A DNA stretch of 64,000 bases. Source: Hyphomicrobiales bacterium. Lineage in GTDB: Bacteria; Pseudomonadota; Alphaproteobacteria; Rhizobiales; Rhizobiaceae. Under the pieces are notes generated by a model that was not told the DNA's origin, did not search any database, and was given only the letters and a program-made list of their open reading frames with translations. Positions 31,201 to 39,895 of the stretch are shown piece by piece (position 1 is the stretch's first letter; the number at the start of each line of letters is the position of its first letter). The translations under genes were made by a program, and so were the position numbers. The stretch spans positions 1 to 64,000 of the forward strand of contig JAPLOZ010000002.1 in assembly GCA_026400435.1 (NCBI GenBank), written 5' to 3'.

Positions 31201-31769
31201 CCGCCGCGCTCCAGAACAGCCGCGAACGCTTCGGCCAGACCGGCGTCGTGCGCCACCACGCCGGTCAGCATTTCGCGCCTGGCCTCGGCGAAGAGCAGAG
31301 CCTCGCTGCGCGGATCGAGCATTTCGAAATGCGCGGCGATATTGGCTTCCAGCGGGAACTGGTGGAGCACCGCCTCGCAGAAGGCATGGATGGTCTGTAT
31401 CTTCAGCCCGCCCGGCGTTTCCAGGGCCTCCGCGAACAGCCGGCGCGCGGCACTCAGCTTGGCCGCGTCGGGCGCCCTTTTCTCCAGCTCCTCGACCTGC
31501 GCCGCCAGTTCGGCATCGCTCAGCGTCGTCCATTGCGACAACGTCGAGAAGACGCGGTTCGACATGTTCGCGGCGGCGGCGCGCGTGTAGGTGAGGCACA
31601 GTATCTTCGACGGATCGGTTCCGTCGAGCAGCAGCCTGATGACGCGCTGCGCCAGTACATGCGTCTTGCCGGAACCGGCATTGGCCGAGACCCAGACCGA
31701 ACTGGACGGATCGGAGGCGATCTCCTGAAGCCGTTTTGTCTCGGCCGGTACGGTGCGCTGCCGCTTCAT
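28248..31769 (-). CDS. addA: Double-strand break repair helicase-nuclease subunit AddA
   Basis: The 1173-residue UvrD-like superfamily 1 helicase with a C-terminal RecB-family nuclease is the RecBCD equivalent of this group. Walker A is ANAGSGKT at residues 29-36. Helicase motifs continue with LDEAQDTSPDQW (motif II), VGDEKQSIYSFQGA (motif III) and a later VMTVHAAKGLE-type motif V (MTVHAAKGLEAPVVFLVD). The nuclease centre near the C-terminus is VLVVDYKTNRPP followed by YVLQLALYRALL. Its start overlaps the addB stop by four bases (ATGA). Confidence 0.97.
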   Translation of the reverse strand: MKRQRTVPAETKRLQEIASDPSSSVWVSANAGSGKTHVLAQRVIRLLLDGTDPSKILCLTYTRAAAANMSNRVFSTLSQWTTLSDAELAAQVEELEKRAPDAAKLSAARRLFAEALETPGGLKIQTIHAFCEAVLHQFPLEANIAAHFEMLDPRSEALLFAEARREMLTGVVAHDAGLAEAFAAVLERGGEFGLDLLLKEIVSKRDGLRDFIDRLGGDTGSYAALFEEFDFELRDTAADIAGSVWPLPGFSTDIFETFREATLVTNARFVIKNMLPALIDAFGEHDPVRRLRLLGEGFLKADGEAYDPAKAFTKALHAAIPDLAERYRLAVDAVMAVSDRVALFRMLEGTRAALTIADWLIARYEQLKSGRGYLDFNDLITRTVRLLAREDAGAWVQYKLDQGIDHILLDEAQDTSPDQWSVVRRLAEEFFVGLGARDNARRTIFAVGDEKQSIYSFQGASPESFNETGIEFAKRVREANASFERVRLTLSFRSTNDVLHAVDRVFASDEARRGITHDVNPVRHDAIRDNEPGYVEVWPSVGTDAVDEPDDWTLPVDHAQAPAVVVAEAVARTIKHWLDHGEIIEGKGRKLTPGDVMVLVRKRDRFVHALSRSLKDKHVPVAGADRLSLPAHIAVQDLAALGRFLLQPQDDLSLAAVLRGPIFAITEDMLFELAAGRPGRRSLGESLSLAAKDDLLLSGVVAALDRWAGEAAFKPVFEFYSSILGRDGVRGRMIARLGHEAGDILDEFLSFCLAEERTGLPGLEAFLATLESAGPEIKREMDQGRNEVRIMTVHAAKGLEAPVVFLVDGGAAPFSEQHLPRLMPFALRGDGGRGYLWRSSAQIANGFSKEAAGRVKDSADDEYRRLLYVGMTRAEDRLIVCGYHGKLARNAATWHSIVSRALVGIDDTEERVHPATGETVYRYRSARLPPVADDAPDFELASKPGAALPSFKPLAGEDDLPRPLSPSGASLLIDAAPEPVISGRSPVLDGQDEPGFAAARGSAIHKLLQVLPEMPREARAAAARRYLERAVADWPEGDRDAAWDKVEALLDDARFAAVFAPGSRAEVAVMGEVEVLGRKRLVSGKIDRLAVTGNEVLVVDYKTNRPPPASLAEVPDAYVLQLALYRALLAPLYPGRTVGAALLFTEAPRLMALPDTALDEALARLTLARLTGA

Positions 31770-34700
31770 TCGCCCAACTCCACGTCAGGCCCATCGCCGC
31801 CCGACGACCATTCGAGCACGCGCGCCAGGTGATCGTACTCACCGTTCAGTTCGTCTTCGCGGAATGGCACTGCTCGTGAAAGGTAGCCGACTTCAGGTCT
31901 TGCGTAGTTGACAAGCAGCCGCTCAAGCCGCGCCCAGGCCTCTTCCGAGAGATCGTCTGCGTCCTTGAACTGCGGGCCGAGCCTCAGGATCGATTCGTAC
32001 AGCACCTGGCCGTTCGACTTCAGTCTCACATAGGCAAGGTCCGATGGCTGCAGAACGCCGGTCTCGCGAAAGGCGCCGCGCTTGAGCAGCGCGCCTTCCA
32101 GCGCAAGTTGTGGCGAAAGTAGCGTGTGCGCCTGCCCCTTGGTCGGCGACGATCCGGTCTTGAAATCGAGTATCCCGGCTGTTCCGTCGGAAAGGATGTC
32201 CACCCTGTCGGCGTAGCCCGAAAGTGTCACGCGCGACGCGCCGACCTCGGTCTTTTCCGCCCGCGCCTCGGCGATGCGCCTCTCCACCGCGCGCGTGTTC
32301 TCCCAACTGACGATCTCGCCAGCCAGCAGATTGAACCGCGGCCACCAGACTGCTTCGACATCGGCGGGCAGGGCGGCTTCGGCAAAGCATTTGCGGCCCT
32401 TGCCGATCAGGACGTCGAGCGCCGACGGGTCGCCCGGATCGACGCCAGAAGCCGCGAAACGGTGCATGATTTCGTGGAACAGCGTGCCGCGTTCCGCCGC
32501 GCCCGGATCGCGCAGCAGCGGGTCGAGCGCCGACAGTTTGAGCACGCGCCGCGCGTAGATCGCATATGGATCGCGACGCAGCGTCTCGATTTCGGTCACC
32601 GAGAAATGCGTCGGACGGACATCCACCGGAGGTTTCGGCTCGGGCCGGCGGGCGAAGGCGGCGCGCGATCCCGCATCGATCCGCGAAGCCCAGTCCAGCA
32701 GCGACGCGCCGCGTGCGCGCATAGCCTGCGCGGCCTGCGCTCCGGCAAAGGTGGTAAGGCGCTGTAGCCAGCGCGAGGCAACGGCAGGGGCTTCGCCCGA
32801 TCGCGCGGACCGCGTCAGGATCACGCGTTTGGTCCCCATCGCCATGACGAAGTCGTGCGCGGCCTGGCCGATACGCCGTTCGGGAGGCTCCAGGTCCAGC
32901 CCCGACTTCATCGGTCTAGACATGAAGCGGTCGGCCTCCGCGCGGCGCGGCCAGCTCCCCTCGTTGAGCCCGCCGATCACCAGGGTTTCGACCCCCTGCA
33001 GCCGGGCTTCGAGAGCGCCCCATATTGCGATGCGCCTGTCCGCACCGGCGGCCGGTTTCACCACCTCCGGTCCAATCAGCGCGGCCAGCACGGCGGGCCA
33101 TTCCGCCGGCGCGAATTCAACGGTTGCGCTGGCGCCGATCAGCCCGCGCAGGAATTCGGCGAGCTTCTCGCCGGCGTCGCCCCGGTAGAGCTCTGCAAGA
33201 CTGCCGTTCTCGTCGCGGCCCAGGGCCTCGAAAGCGACAACGCTCGCCCGGGCAGCCTCGGCGAGGGATATGCTGCCCGTCTCTCTGTAGCCGGCTAATT
33301 CCTTGAGCGCCTTCACCAATGCGCCGACGACACGGCGGGCGGCTTCAAGGTGGACGTGGTCGAGGCGCGGCAACCAGAAGGGCTGACGCCGTTCGCCCGA
33401 GACACCGGCCAGCCGCTCCTCGAACAACGCGTCCAGCGTGGCGATGTCGGGTCGGCCAGCGCCGCCACGCAGCGCGACGAGTTCTATGGTCTCGACGGCG
33501 TGACGCACCATGGCCCGGTCAATGCCAAGCCTGAGCAGCGGATGTTTCAGCAGCGCGACCACCGGCACCGGATCGCCGGGGCGCAGCGCGGCGTCGACGA
33601 GGAGCCGCAGCAGCACCGCAGGAGGCGTGTTGATGAGCGGCTGACCGCCGGAATCGTCGGCGCGAACGCCGAACCGCAGCAGTTCGGTCGAGACGCGCCT
33701 GGCCAGTTCGCGGTCGCCCGTGACCAGCGCCGCCTTGCCGGTTGTGCCTTCGACCGCCTGGCGCAGGGCGATTGCGATGGCGACGGCTTCGTCGCGCTCA
33801 CGCGCCGCCTCGACCAGAGTCACGCCGTCGAGCGCGGCCTCGACTTCCACGGAGACGAACCCCGACCGGCTCCTGGCCCAGCCGTCCGTGGTGTCGGCGG
33901 GGCGCAGAGCTTCCGAAACAATCCTGTCGCGCAGCCGCGCGGTTGCGTCGCGGGCGCCTAACTCCTCGACATCGCGCCGGCCAACCCCGATTTTGCCGAG
34001 CAGTTTCGCCAGCCCGTATTGCGGATGGCCGAGCACGGCGGGCTTCGGCTGTTCTTTCGTCAGAGCCGACCAGGACGCGTCGTCCATCTCCCTGTCGAGG
34101 CCGGGAAGTACCACCGCACCTTCCGGCAGCCGTGCGATCGTTGCAAGCAGATCGGCGGTCGCCGGGATCGACCCGGTCGAGCCGGCGGCGATCACCGGGC
34201 CGGCCGGCGGCTTGATGCGCAGCCGTTCGGCCTCCAGCCGGAGCAGAGCGCTGCGATGCGCCGCCGGATTGGACCATCCATGCTCGGCCAGGAAGTCCGG
34301 CCAGTGGCGCGTCACGATCGACAGGAAGTCGAGCGTGACCTGCCACCACCCCGACAGGTTCTCCGGCGCCAGCCCGGCAAGCCGCGTCCAATCGGAACCT
34401 TCTGTCTCGATTTCGTCCATCAGCGCTGCAAGGTCGCGCGCCAGCCAGATCGCATCGGCCGTCGATGCTGGTACCGTGACCTGTTCGTCGAACCGCGCGG
34501 CAACTTCGGCCGGCAGTCGGCTCTTCCATCGCCGCACCAGCGGAGCGAGCCAGAGCAGGCGGTCGATCGGGGCGATCGGCGGGGCAAGACCGAGTACGCC
34601 GGCGCCTGCTTCGGCAAACACCGCCTCGTCTTCGTCGAATTCGCCGAGTGGCCGCACTGTCGGGAGAATCGCCGAGGCGCCCGCCGACCGTGCGACGAAG

Positions 34701-34888
34701 ATCGATCGCAGTTCCCGCGCGGCGCGGCGCGTCGGCACATAGATCGTCGCAGTCGCAAGCTTCAGCGGATCGCCGTCATCATGGAAACCAGGCACCAACC
34801 GGCCGGCGACAAGCGCTTCGGCAAGCGTCGGAAGGAAGGACGCGCCGGGCGCTATGGTGAAGAGGCGGGGGGCGACAACCCCGTTCAT
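31766..34888 (-). CDS. addB: Double-strand break repair protein AddB, alphaproteobacterial type
   Basis: The 1040-residue partner of AddA has an inactivated-helicase-like N-terminal portion and a C-terminal RecB-type nuclease with GILDFKTGSSPTKGQAHTLL (catalytic Asp and Lys in the DFKTG motif) and PQLALEGALLK. The whole protein contains a single cysteine, so the iron-sulphur cluster that Bacillus AddB builds from four cysteines cannot be present. It overlaps addA and the uridylyltransferase gene by four bases each, so the stoichiometry of the complex is probably maintained by coupling. Confidence 0.95.
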   Translation of the reverse strand: MNGVVAPRLFTIAPGASFLPTLAEALVAGRLVPGFHDDGDPLKLATATIYVPTRRAARELRSIFVARSAGASAILPTVRPLGEFDEDEAVFAEAGAGVLGLAPPIAPIDRLLWLAPLVRRWKSRLPAEVAARFDEQVTVPASTADAIWLARDLAALMDEIETEGSDWTRLAGLAPENLSGWWQVTLDFLSIVTRHWPDFLAEHGWSNPAAHRSALLRLEAERLRIKPPAGPVIAAGSTGSIPATADLLATIARLPEGAVVLPGLDREMDDASWSALTKEQPKPAVLGHPQYGLAKLLGKIGVGRRDVEELGARDATARLRDRIVSEALRPADTTDGWARSRSGFVSVEVEAALDGVTLVEAARERDEAVAIAIALRQAVEGTTGKAALVTGDRELARRVSTELLRFGVRADDSGGQPLINTPPAVLLRLLVDAALRPGDPVPVVALLKHPLLRLGIDRAMVRHAVETIELVALRGGAGRPDIATLDALFEERLAGVSGERRQPFWLPRLDHVHLEAARRVVGALVKALKELAGYRETGSISLAEAARASVVAFEALGRDENGSLAELYRGDAGEKLAEFLRGLIGASATVEFAPAEWPAVLAALIGPEVVKPAAGADRRIAIWGALEARLQGVETLVIGGLNEGSWPRRAEADRFMSRPMKSGLDLEPPERRIGQAAHDFVMAMGTKRVILTRSARSGEAPAVASRWLQRLTTFAGAQAAQAMRARGASLLDWASRIDAGSRAAFARRPEPKPPVDVRPTHFSVTEIETLRRDPYAIYARRVLKLSALDPLLRDPGAAERGTLFHEIMHRFAASGVDPGDPSALDVLIGKGRKCFAEAALPADVEAVWWPRFNLLAGEIVSWENTRAVERRIAEARAEKTEVGASRVTLSGYADRVDILSDGTAGILDFKTGSSPTKGQAHTLLSPQLALEGALLKRGAFRETGVLQPSDLAYVRLKSNGQVLYESILRLGPQFKDADDLSEEAWARLERLLVNYARPEVGYLSRAVPFREDELNGEYDHLARVLEWSSGGDGPDVELGE

Positions 34889-35631
34889 GACGCTCCGACG
34901 GCCAGCGCGCGTTCGACCGCTGCCTCGGCAAGCGGGATGGCGTCGGGCGTGCCGACCGTGATCCAGCTTCCCTGCATGCGCATGCCGAACAGCCTGGCCT
35001 GGGCGATCGCCTCGTCGAAATAGCGGTTGAGCGACAGCGGACCCCAGGGGGCGCCGGCGAAAAGCGCCGGATCGATGATCGCGGCGCCGGCGTAGATCAG
35101 CCCGGCCGGATCGCCCTTAGCGCGACGAAGCGCGCCATCGGCGGCGATGAGGAAGTCGGTGCTTCCGCTGTGCCCGGTGGCGGTTTCGAGGTCAGCCAGC
35201 ATCAGCAGAATATCCATTCTCGCCGCGTCCCAGGCAAGGGCGAGGCGTTCCAGATTCGGCTGGCCGCCCGCCGATCTGTCTTCGTCGATCCAGAACGTGT
35301 CCGAATTGATGATGTAGAACGGTTCTCCGCCAAGCTCGGGCAATGCCTTGACGATACCGCCCGCCGAATCGAGCAGTCCGTCGCTCTCGTCGGAGATGAC
35401 GATCCGTGGCGCTTCGCGCGAAGCCACATGGGCAACGATCTGTTCGGGAAGATAGTGGACATTGACGACGGCCTTGTCGACGCCCGCCTCGACGAGGCTG
35501 TCCAGCCCCCGGTCGAGCAGCGTGCGGCCGGCGACGCTGACCAGCGGCTTGGGAATCTTGTCGGTGATCGGGCGCATGCGCTTGCCCAGCCCTGCCGCCA
35601 AAACCATCGCGGTCTTCGGTGCCTTCGTCAT
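34885..35631 (-). CDS. MurU-like nucleotidyltransferase (N-acetylmuramate-1-phosphate uridylyltransferase candidate)
   Basis: The 248-residue protein has the sugar-nucleotidyltransferase signature AMVLAAGLGKRMRPITDKIPKPLV near the N-terminus (residues 8-31, quoted in separate parts in the family literature) and a metal-binding NSDTFWID at about 108-115. It is translationally coupled to a gene whose C-terminal half is an AmgK-like kinase. In Pseudomonas, AmgK and MurU together turn MurNAc into UDP-MurNAc for cell-wall recycling. By context this is the MurU equivalent, although sugar and nucleotide preference are not proven by sequence alone. Confidence 0.87.
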   Translation of the reverse strand: MTKAPKTAMVLAAGLGKRMRPITDKIPKPLVSVAGRTLLDRGLDSLVEAGVDKAVVNVHYLPEQIVAHVASREAPRIVISDESDGLLDSAGGIVKALPELGGEPFYIINSDTFWIDEDRSAGGQPNLERLALAWDAARMDILLMLADLETATGHSGSTDFLIAADGALRRAKGDPAGLIYAGAAIIDPALFAGAPWGPLSLNRYFDEAIAQARLFGMRMQGSWITVGTPDAIPLAEAAVERALAVGAS

Positions 35632-37154
35632 GCGGCGGCGTCTCCGATCAGGCCGTGTTGCGCGTAGAAGCCGCGCAGGTCGCCAAGCGCCGGGTGCGCC
35701 AGCGCTCGTTCGAGATATGCCCTGATCCGCGGCAGGTGTTTCAGATAAGCCGGCTTGCCGTCGCGCTCGTTCAGCCTGACGAATATTCCCAGAATCTTCG
35801 AGTTCCGCTGCGCCGCCATGACCGCATAGGCCTCGGCGAAGGCCGCTTCGTCAAATGCACCGGCGCGTTTTCGTGCCGCGACATAGGCTTTGACCGCTGC
35901 TTCCTCGATGGCCGGCGGCACCGTAACGCGAGCGTCCATGGCGAGCGAGGCGACGTCGTAGGCGGAAGGTCCGATCAGCGCATCCTGGAAATCGACGATG
36001 CCGAGCCGGTCGTGACCTGCCCTCTCTGGTCGCCAGATGATGTTGGGCGAGTGGAAGTCGCGCAACACGAGGCTTTTTTCAGTACTTTCGATGCGGTCGA
36101 GAGCGGCGTTCCAGGCCGACCGGAAGCCGGCGCGCAGCGCTTCGCTGGCCGGGCGGCCGGTTGCATAGGGCACGTACCAATCCAGCAGCAGCTCGATCTC
36201 GATCGTCATCGCGTCGCGGTCGAAGGGCGGCACCTCATGCACCACGCCCTGGGCCGCCTCAAGCGTGGAGGCCCATCTCTGGCCATGCATGTCCGCAAGC
36301 AGGTCGGCGGCAGCCATGTAGCGCTCCGCGACCGGCATGCCCGCGGGGTCGAGAAAACTGTCGGAGCCGAGATGACCAAGCAGCAGGAAGCCCGAATCTA
36401 GGTCCTGCGCGAAGATTCCGGGAACCGACACGCCGGCCTCGGCGAGCGCGCGGTCGACCGCAACGAAGGCGGCAACCGATTGCGCGGTGTGGGCAATGAT
36501 GGCGTAGGGCTTGCCATCGCGCACCGGTGGACCGAGCACCAGCCTCGGCGAATTCATCAACACGCGCGGTTGCTCGTCGCCCAGCATGACCGTCTCGTAT
36601 GATCGCGCCGACGCATCACCGGTGAAATAACGGCGCTGCGCCGCGCCCCAGCCATTGCCCGCCAGGAAGTCGCGCAGCGCAAGCGAGCGCGCGATGCGCT
36701 CGAACGCCGGGCCGCTTCCCGCAATTCGCGCAAGCCGGCCATCGCCGTCGTGCACCAGTTCAAGCGCAACCGACGCCGGCGGGAGAGTGCCACCGGCGCG
36801 GTCTGGCCATTCGATCAGCGCGACGCCGTCCGCCAGCATCTCGTCTAGCCCGAGTTCGTCAAGCTCCGCCGCCGAGGCCAGCCTGTAGAGGTCGAAGTGA
36901 TGCAACGGCACGCGCGTCTCATAGGACTGGACCAGCGTGAAGGTTGGGCTGGGGACGTCGAGCTGGTTGTCCCCAGCCATTGCCCTGATGAGACCCCGCG
37001 CCAGCGTTGTCTTGCCCGCGCCAAGGTCGCCGGAGAGGGCCAGCACGTCGCCGGCGCGCAATGCCATGGCGATGTCCTCGCCCAGCCTGGCCGTGGAAAG
37101 CTCGTCCGGCAGATGGCGCTCAAGCGCGCGCGGCTCTCCCGTCGCGCCGTTCAT
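35628..37154 (-). CDS. tsaE: Fusion: TsaE (tRNA t6A ATPase) plus AmgK-like sugar kinase / aminoglycoside phosphotransferase domain
   Basis: The protein has 508 residues in two parts. Residues 1 to about 155 are TsaE, the ATPase partner of TsaB-TsaD in making t6A37 of tRNA: Walker A GDLGAGKTT at 42-50, VPSPTFTLV, and HHFDLYRL. Residues about 165-508 form an aminoglycoside-phosphotransferase-fold kinase with catalytic loop RDFHSPN (365-371) and metal motif DFQD (388-391), as in the MurNAc/GlcNAc kinase AmgK. Fusions of this kind are known in Hyphomicrobiales. The gene overlaps both neighbours by four bases, with the MurU-like gene following. Confidence 0.93.
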   Translation of the reverse strand: MNGATGEPRALERHLPDELSTARLGEDIAMALRAGDVLALSGDLGAGKTTLARGLIRAMAGDNQLDVPSPTFTLVQSYETRVPLHHFDLYRLASAAELDELGLDEMLADGVALIEWPDRAGGTLPPASVALELVHDGDGRLARIAGSGPAFERIARSLALRDFLAGNGWGAAQRRYFTGDASARSYETVMLGDEQPRVLMNSPRLVLGPPVRDGKPYAIIAHTAQSVAAFVAVDRALAEAGVSVPGIFAQDLDSGFLLLGHLGSDSFLDPAGMPVAERYMAAADLLADMHGQRWASTLEAAQGVVHEVPPFDRDAMTIEIELLLDWYVPYATGRPASEALRAGFRSAWNAALDRIESTEKSLVLRDFHSPNIIWRPERAGHDRLGIVDFQDALIGPSAYDVASLAMDARVTVPPAIEEAAVKAYVAARKRAGAFDEAAFAEAYAVMAAQRNSKILGIFVRLNERDGKPAYLKHLPRIRAYLERALAHPALGDLRGFYAQHGLIGDAAA

Positions 37155-39697
37155 TCAGCGGCATCGCGCATGCCGGCCGGATTGAACGGAAACAGGCAGA
37201 CGACGGTTGTGCCCTGGTTCGGCGCCGTCTCGATGCGCACGGCGCCGCCATGCAGCTCCACGAAGCTCTTGACGATCGACAGTCCAAGGCCGGCGCCGCG
37301 GCGGCGGCCGCCATTGGCGCGTGGCTCGAAGCGGCGGAACACCGTATCGAGGACTTCCGGCGCAATGCCGGGCCCGTCGTCGTGCACCGTGAACTCGACG
37401 CCGATCTCCAGCCTGCGGCAGGTCAACTTGATTGTGCCGCCCTCCGGCGCATAATTGGCGGCGTTGCTGAGCAGATTGTAGAGGATCTGCCGGACACGTA
37501 TTTCGTCGCCGAGCATCGTTTCGGGCGCGAATGCGGTTTCGATCTTGAGGCCGATCGAATGTTCCTGCAGCCGGTCGGCGATCAGCTCGGCCGCCGCCGC
37601 AATGGTCCTGCCGACATCGACCTCGGAGATGTCGAGCTCCATGATGCCCGCATCGACCGTGGCGAGATCGAGAATATCGTTGACGATGGTCAGCAGCACG
37701 GACGACGACGTGCCGATATGGTCGAGATATTCGCTCTGGCGCGGCTGCAGCGGCCCGGTCGAGGGCAGCGACAAAAGCTCGGTGAAGCCGATGATGTTGG
37801 TGAGCGGCGAACGCAGTTCATAGGAGACGTGCTGCACGAAGTCGTTCTTCAGCTGGTCGGCCCGCTCGAGCGCCTCGTTCTTGTCCTTCAGCGCTCGCTC
37901 GACGTTCACCCCGTCGGTCACGTCGACAAAGGTGATCATGACCTGGCCGTTCGGCAGGTTGACGACGCCGTAACGCAGCACCTTGCCGTCGATCATTTGG
38001 GTCTGGCCGTGGCGGTCGCGGCGCTCTTCGTCGAAACCCGTAACCGACGCGACGATGTCGGCCCATGGGCTGTCCTTGGCGAGCGGGTCGCAGTGCATGC
38101 GGATGTCGGAGATATGGGTGTTCCGTGCGACCAGATCCTCCGACAGGCCCCAGGCGGCGTTGAAGGCGGGATTGGAAAGGCGGATGCGCCCATCCGGGCC
38201 GAACACAGCCACGCCTTCGGCCAGGTTGTCGAGCGTCTCGCCCTGCACGCGCACCGCGGTCGCGTAGCGGCTTTCGAGATCCATCTTCTCGGTCAGGTTC
38301 TCGAACACCCAGGTCACGCCGCCCTTGGGCTGCGGGTTGGCCACGACGCGCACCGTGCGACCGTCCGGCAGATGCCACCAGTGCTCCTGCGATTCCACCG
38401 AGCGGTAAGCGGCCAGCAGCGTCTCCTTCCAGCGGCGCCACTCCGGCTGCTCGGCGATCTTGCCCTCGCTGCGCAGCCTGTCGACCAGCAGCGCGTTGTC
38501 CGGCGCGCTTGCCAGGAAGGCGTGGTCCAGTTCCCACAGCTTCTGGAAGGCCTGGTTGAAGAAGCGGAGCTTTTCGTGCTCGTCGAAGATCGCCACCGCC
38601 GTCGTCAGCTGGTCGAGCGTGTCGGCGTGACTGCGAACCATGCGCTCATATTCGGCGCGGATCGTCTCGATCTCGCTGCGATCCATGGCGATGCCTGCCG
38701 AGCCTTCCGTGCTGGCGACATCCGTGACCGCAAGCACACGGCGATCGCCGGCGATCACTGTCGTGAGCGTCTGGTCGAACACCGGTCTGGAGCGATGTTC
38801 CTTGTCGATCGCTTCGCGCGCCTGGGTGCCGAGCAGTTCCCGGCCGTCACGAAGCGCAATCCCAACATCGGCCGCCTCGACCGCCGCGCAGTAGGCCCGG
38901 TTGACCCATTTGAGCTGGCCGTCCCTCGCCCTGATCCAGAACGGCATGTTGAGCGCATCCATCAGGCCGAGCATGGTCTCATGATCGGCCGAGAGGCTCT
39001 GGTTCTCGAGTTTCAGGCGGGCCTGCGCACGCTGGCCCTCCGACAGCGACAAGAAGCGCACGATCGTGTAGGCGGCGGTCTTGCGCCCCTGCACTTCCAG
39101 CGGCGCGCCATTTTGCGCCTCGACGACCAAGTCGAACGCCTTGCCGCGCTCGCGCAGGGCGGCGATGGCGTTTTCCAGCGCCGCCGCGCCGCGCGGGGTG
39201 AGCCAGCGCCCAAGGGCGAGAAACGATGCGCGTTCATCAGGCGCACCGCTGTCGGCCGGCAGCGAGCCCAGCAGTTCGGGCTTCTTCCTGTCGTCGTTCC
39301 AGACGATAACGCGCTGGTCGCGCAGATTGAGCAACGCTTCCGACCTGCGGATCGCGCCGTTGAGATCGGCGACCTTGGCGCGCAGTTCGGCGTTCTCGGT
39401 CGCCATGCGGGCGCGCTCCCGGATCATCACGATCGCCGACAGAAGCGCTGCGCCCATGACGCCAACCAGCACGGCGATCTGCATAACCTCGACCGTGCCG
39501 ATGGAGAATAGCGAGGCGGTCGCCTCGCCCTGCGCGAGGGCCGGACCGGCCGCCAGAAGGGGCATTGCCGACGCCGTCCCAAGCAGGGCGTTCACAAAAC
39601 GTGAGCGACGGTTGCGCGGCGCCGGCGGGCCGCCAGCGGAATCGCATTCGAGACCGGAATCGGCCATTCCCGCCTTACGCGGGGCTTGCCCCGGCAT
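37151..39697 (-). CDS. divL: DivL-type PAS sensor kinase with tyrosine in place of the phospho-accepting histidine
   Basis: The protein has 848 residues from the ATG at 39697, chosen because GGAGAGGA lies seven bases upstream; an ATG at 39793 would add 32. A signal/TM region at about 35-85 is followed by several PAS-like domains (about 130-590), a dimerisation helix and a C-terminal ATPase domain with LYNLLSNAANYAPEGG, DDGPGIAPEV and GAGLGLSIVKSFVELHGG. The H-box reads FVQHVSYELRSPL, with Tyr626 where histidine kinases have His. This is the hallmark of Caulobacter DivL, a cell-cycle protein acting on CckA. It heads the operon containing tsaE, the MurU-like gene, addB and addA. Confidence 0.92.
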   Translation of the reverse strand: MPGQAPRKAGMADSGLECDSAGGPPAPRNRRSRFVNALLGTASAMPLLAAGPALAQGEATASLFSIGTVEVMQIAVLVGVMGAALLSAIVMIRERARMATENAELRAKVADLNGAIRRSEALLNLRDQRVIVWNDDRKKPELLGSLPADSGAPDERASFLALGRWLTPRGAAALENAIAALRERGKAFDLVVEAQNGAPLEVQGRKTAAYTIVRFLSLSEGQRAQARLKLENQSLSADHETMLGLMDALNMPFWIRARDGQLKWVNRAYCAAVEAADVGIALRDGRELLGTQAREAIDKEHRSRPVFDQTLTTVIAGDRRVLAVTDVASTEGSAGIAMDRSEIETIRAEYERMVRSHADTLDQLTTAVAIFDEHEKLRFFNQAFQKLWELDHAFLASAPDNALLVDRLRSEGKIAEQPEWRRWKETLLAAYRSVESQEHWWHLPDGRTVRVVANPQPKGGVTWVFENLTEKMDLESRYATAVRVQGETLDNLAEGVAVFGPDGRIRLSNPAFNAAWGLSEDLVARNTHISDIRMHCDPLAKDSPWADIVASVTGFDEERRDRHGQTQMIDGKVLRYGVVNLPNGQVMITFVDVTDGVNVERALKDKNEALERADQLKNDFVQHVSYELRSPLTNIIGFTELLSLPSTGPLQPRQSEYLDHIGTSSSVLLTIVNDILDLATVDAGIMELDISEVDVGRTIAAAAELIADRLQEHSIGLKIETAFAPETMLGDEIRVRQILYNLLSNAANYAPEGGTIKLTCRRLEIGVEFTVHDDGPGIAPEVLDTVFRRFEPRANGGRRRGAGLGLSIVKSFVELHGGAVRIETAPNQGTTVVCLFPFNPAGMRDAAE

Positions 39698-39831
39698 GCC
39701 TTGTTCCTCTCCGCCGCCTGACCGCAAGTCCGCCCCGGACCGGAGCGCTTCCACCGTTCCCCGGAACCGGTTGGGTCGCGAATCACCAACCATAACCCTT
39801 GCGCGAATCGGCGTGAAGCAGGCTGTGCGGC

Positions 39832-39868
39832 AAAAATAAAACCGGGCGAAAAGTCAATCGCCCGGTTC
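39832..39868 (-). terminator. Rho-independent terminator of ahcY
   Basis: On the minus strand AACCGGGCGA and TCGCCCGGTT form a 10-bp stem with a loop of about eight bases, followed by TTATTTTTG. It lies 28 bases after the ahcY stop and separates ahcY from divL. Confidence 0.92.
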
Positions 39869-39895
39869 AATATATTGTGGCTGTCTGCGGCAGAC

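Noticed and set aside
37007-39511. An 834-codon open frame on the plus strand
   Set aside because: It is the antisense shadow of the DivL-type kinase; the translation has no recognisable domain.
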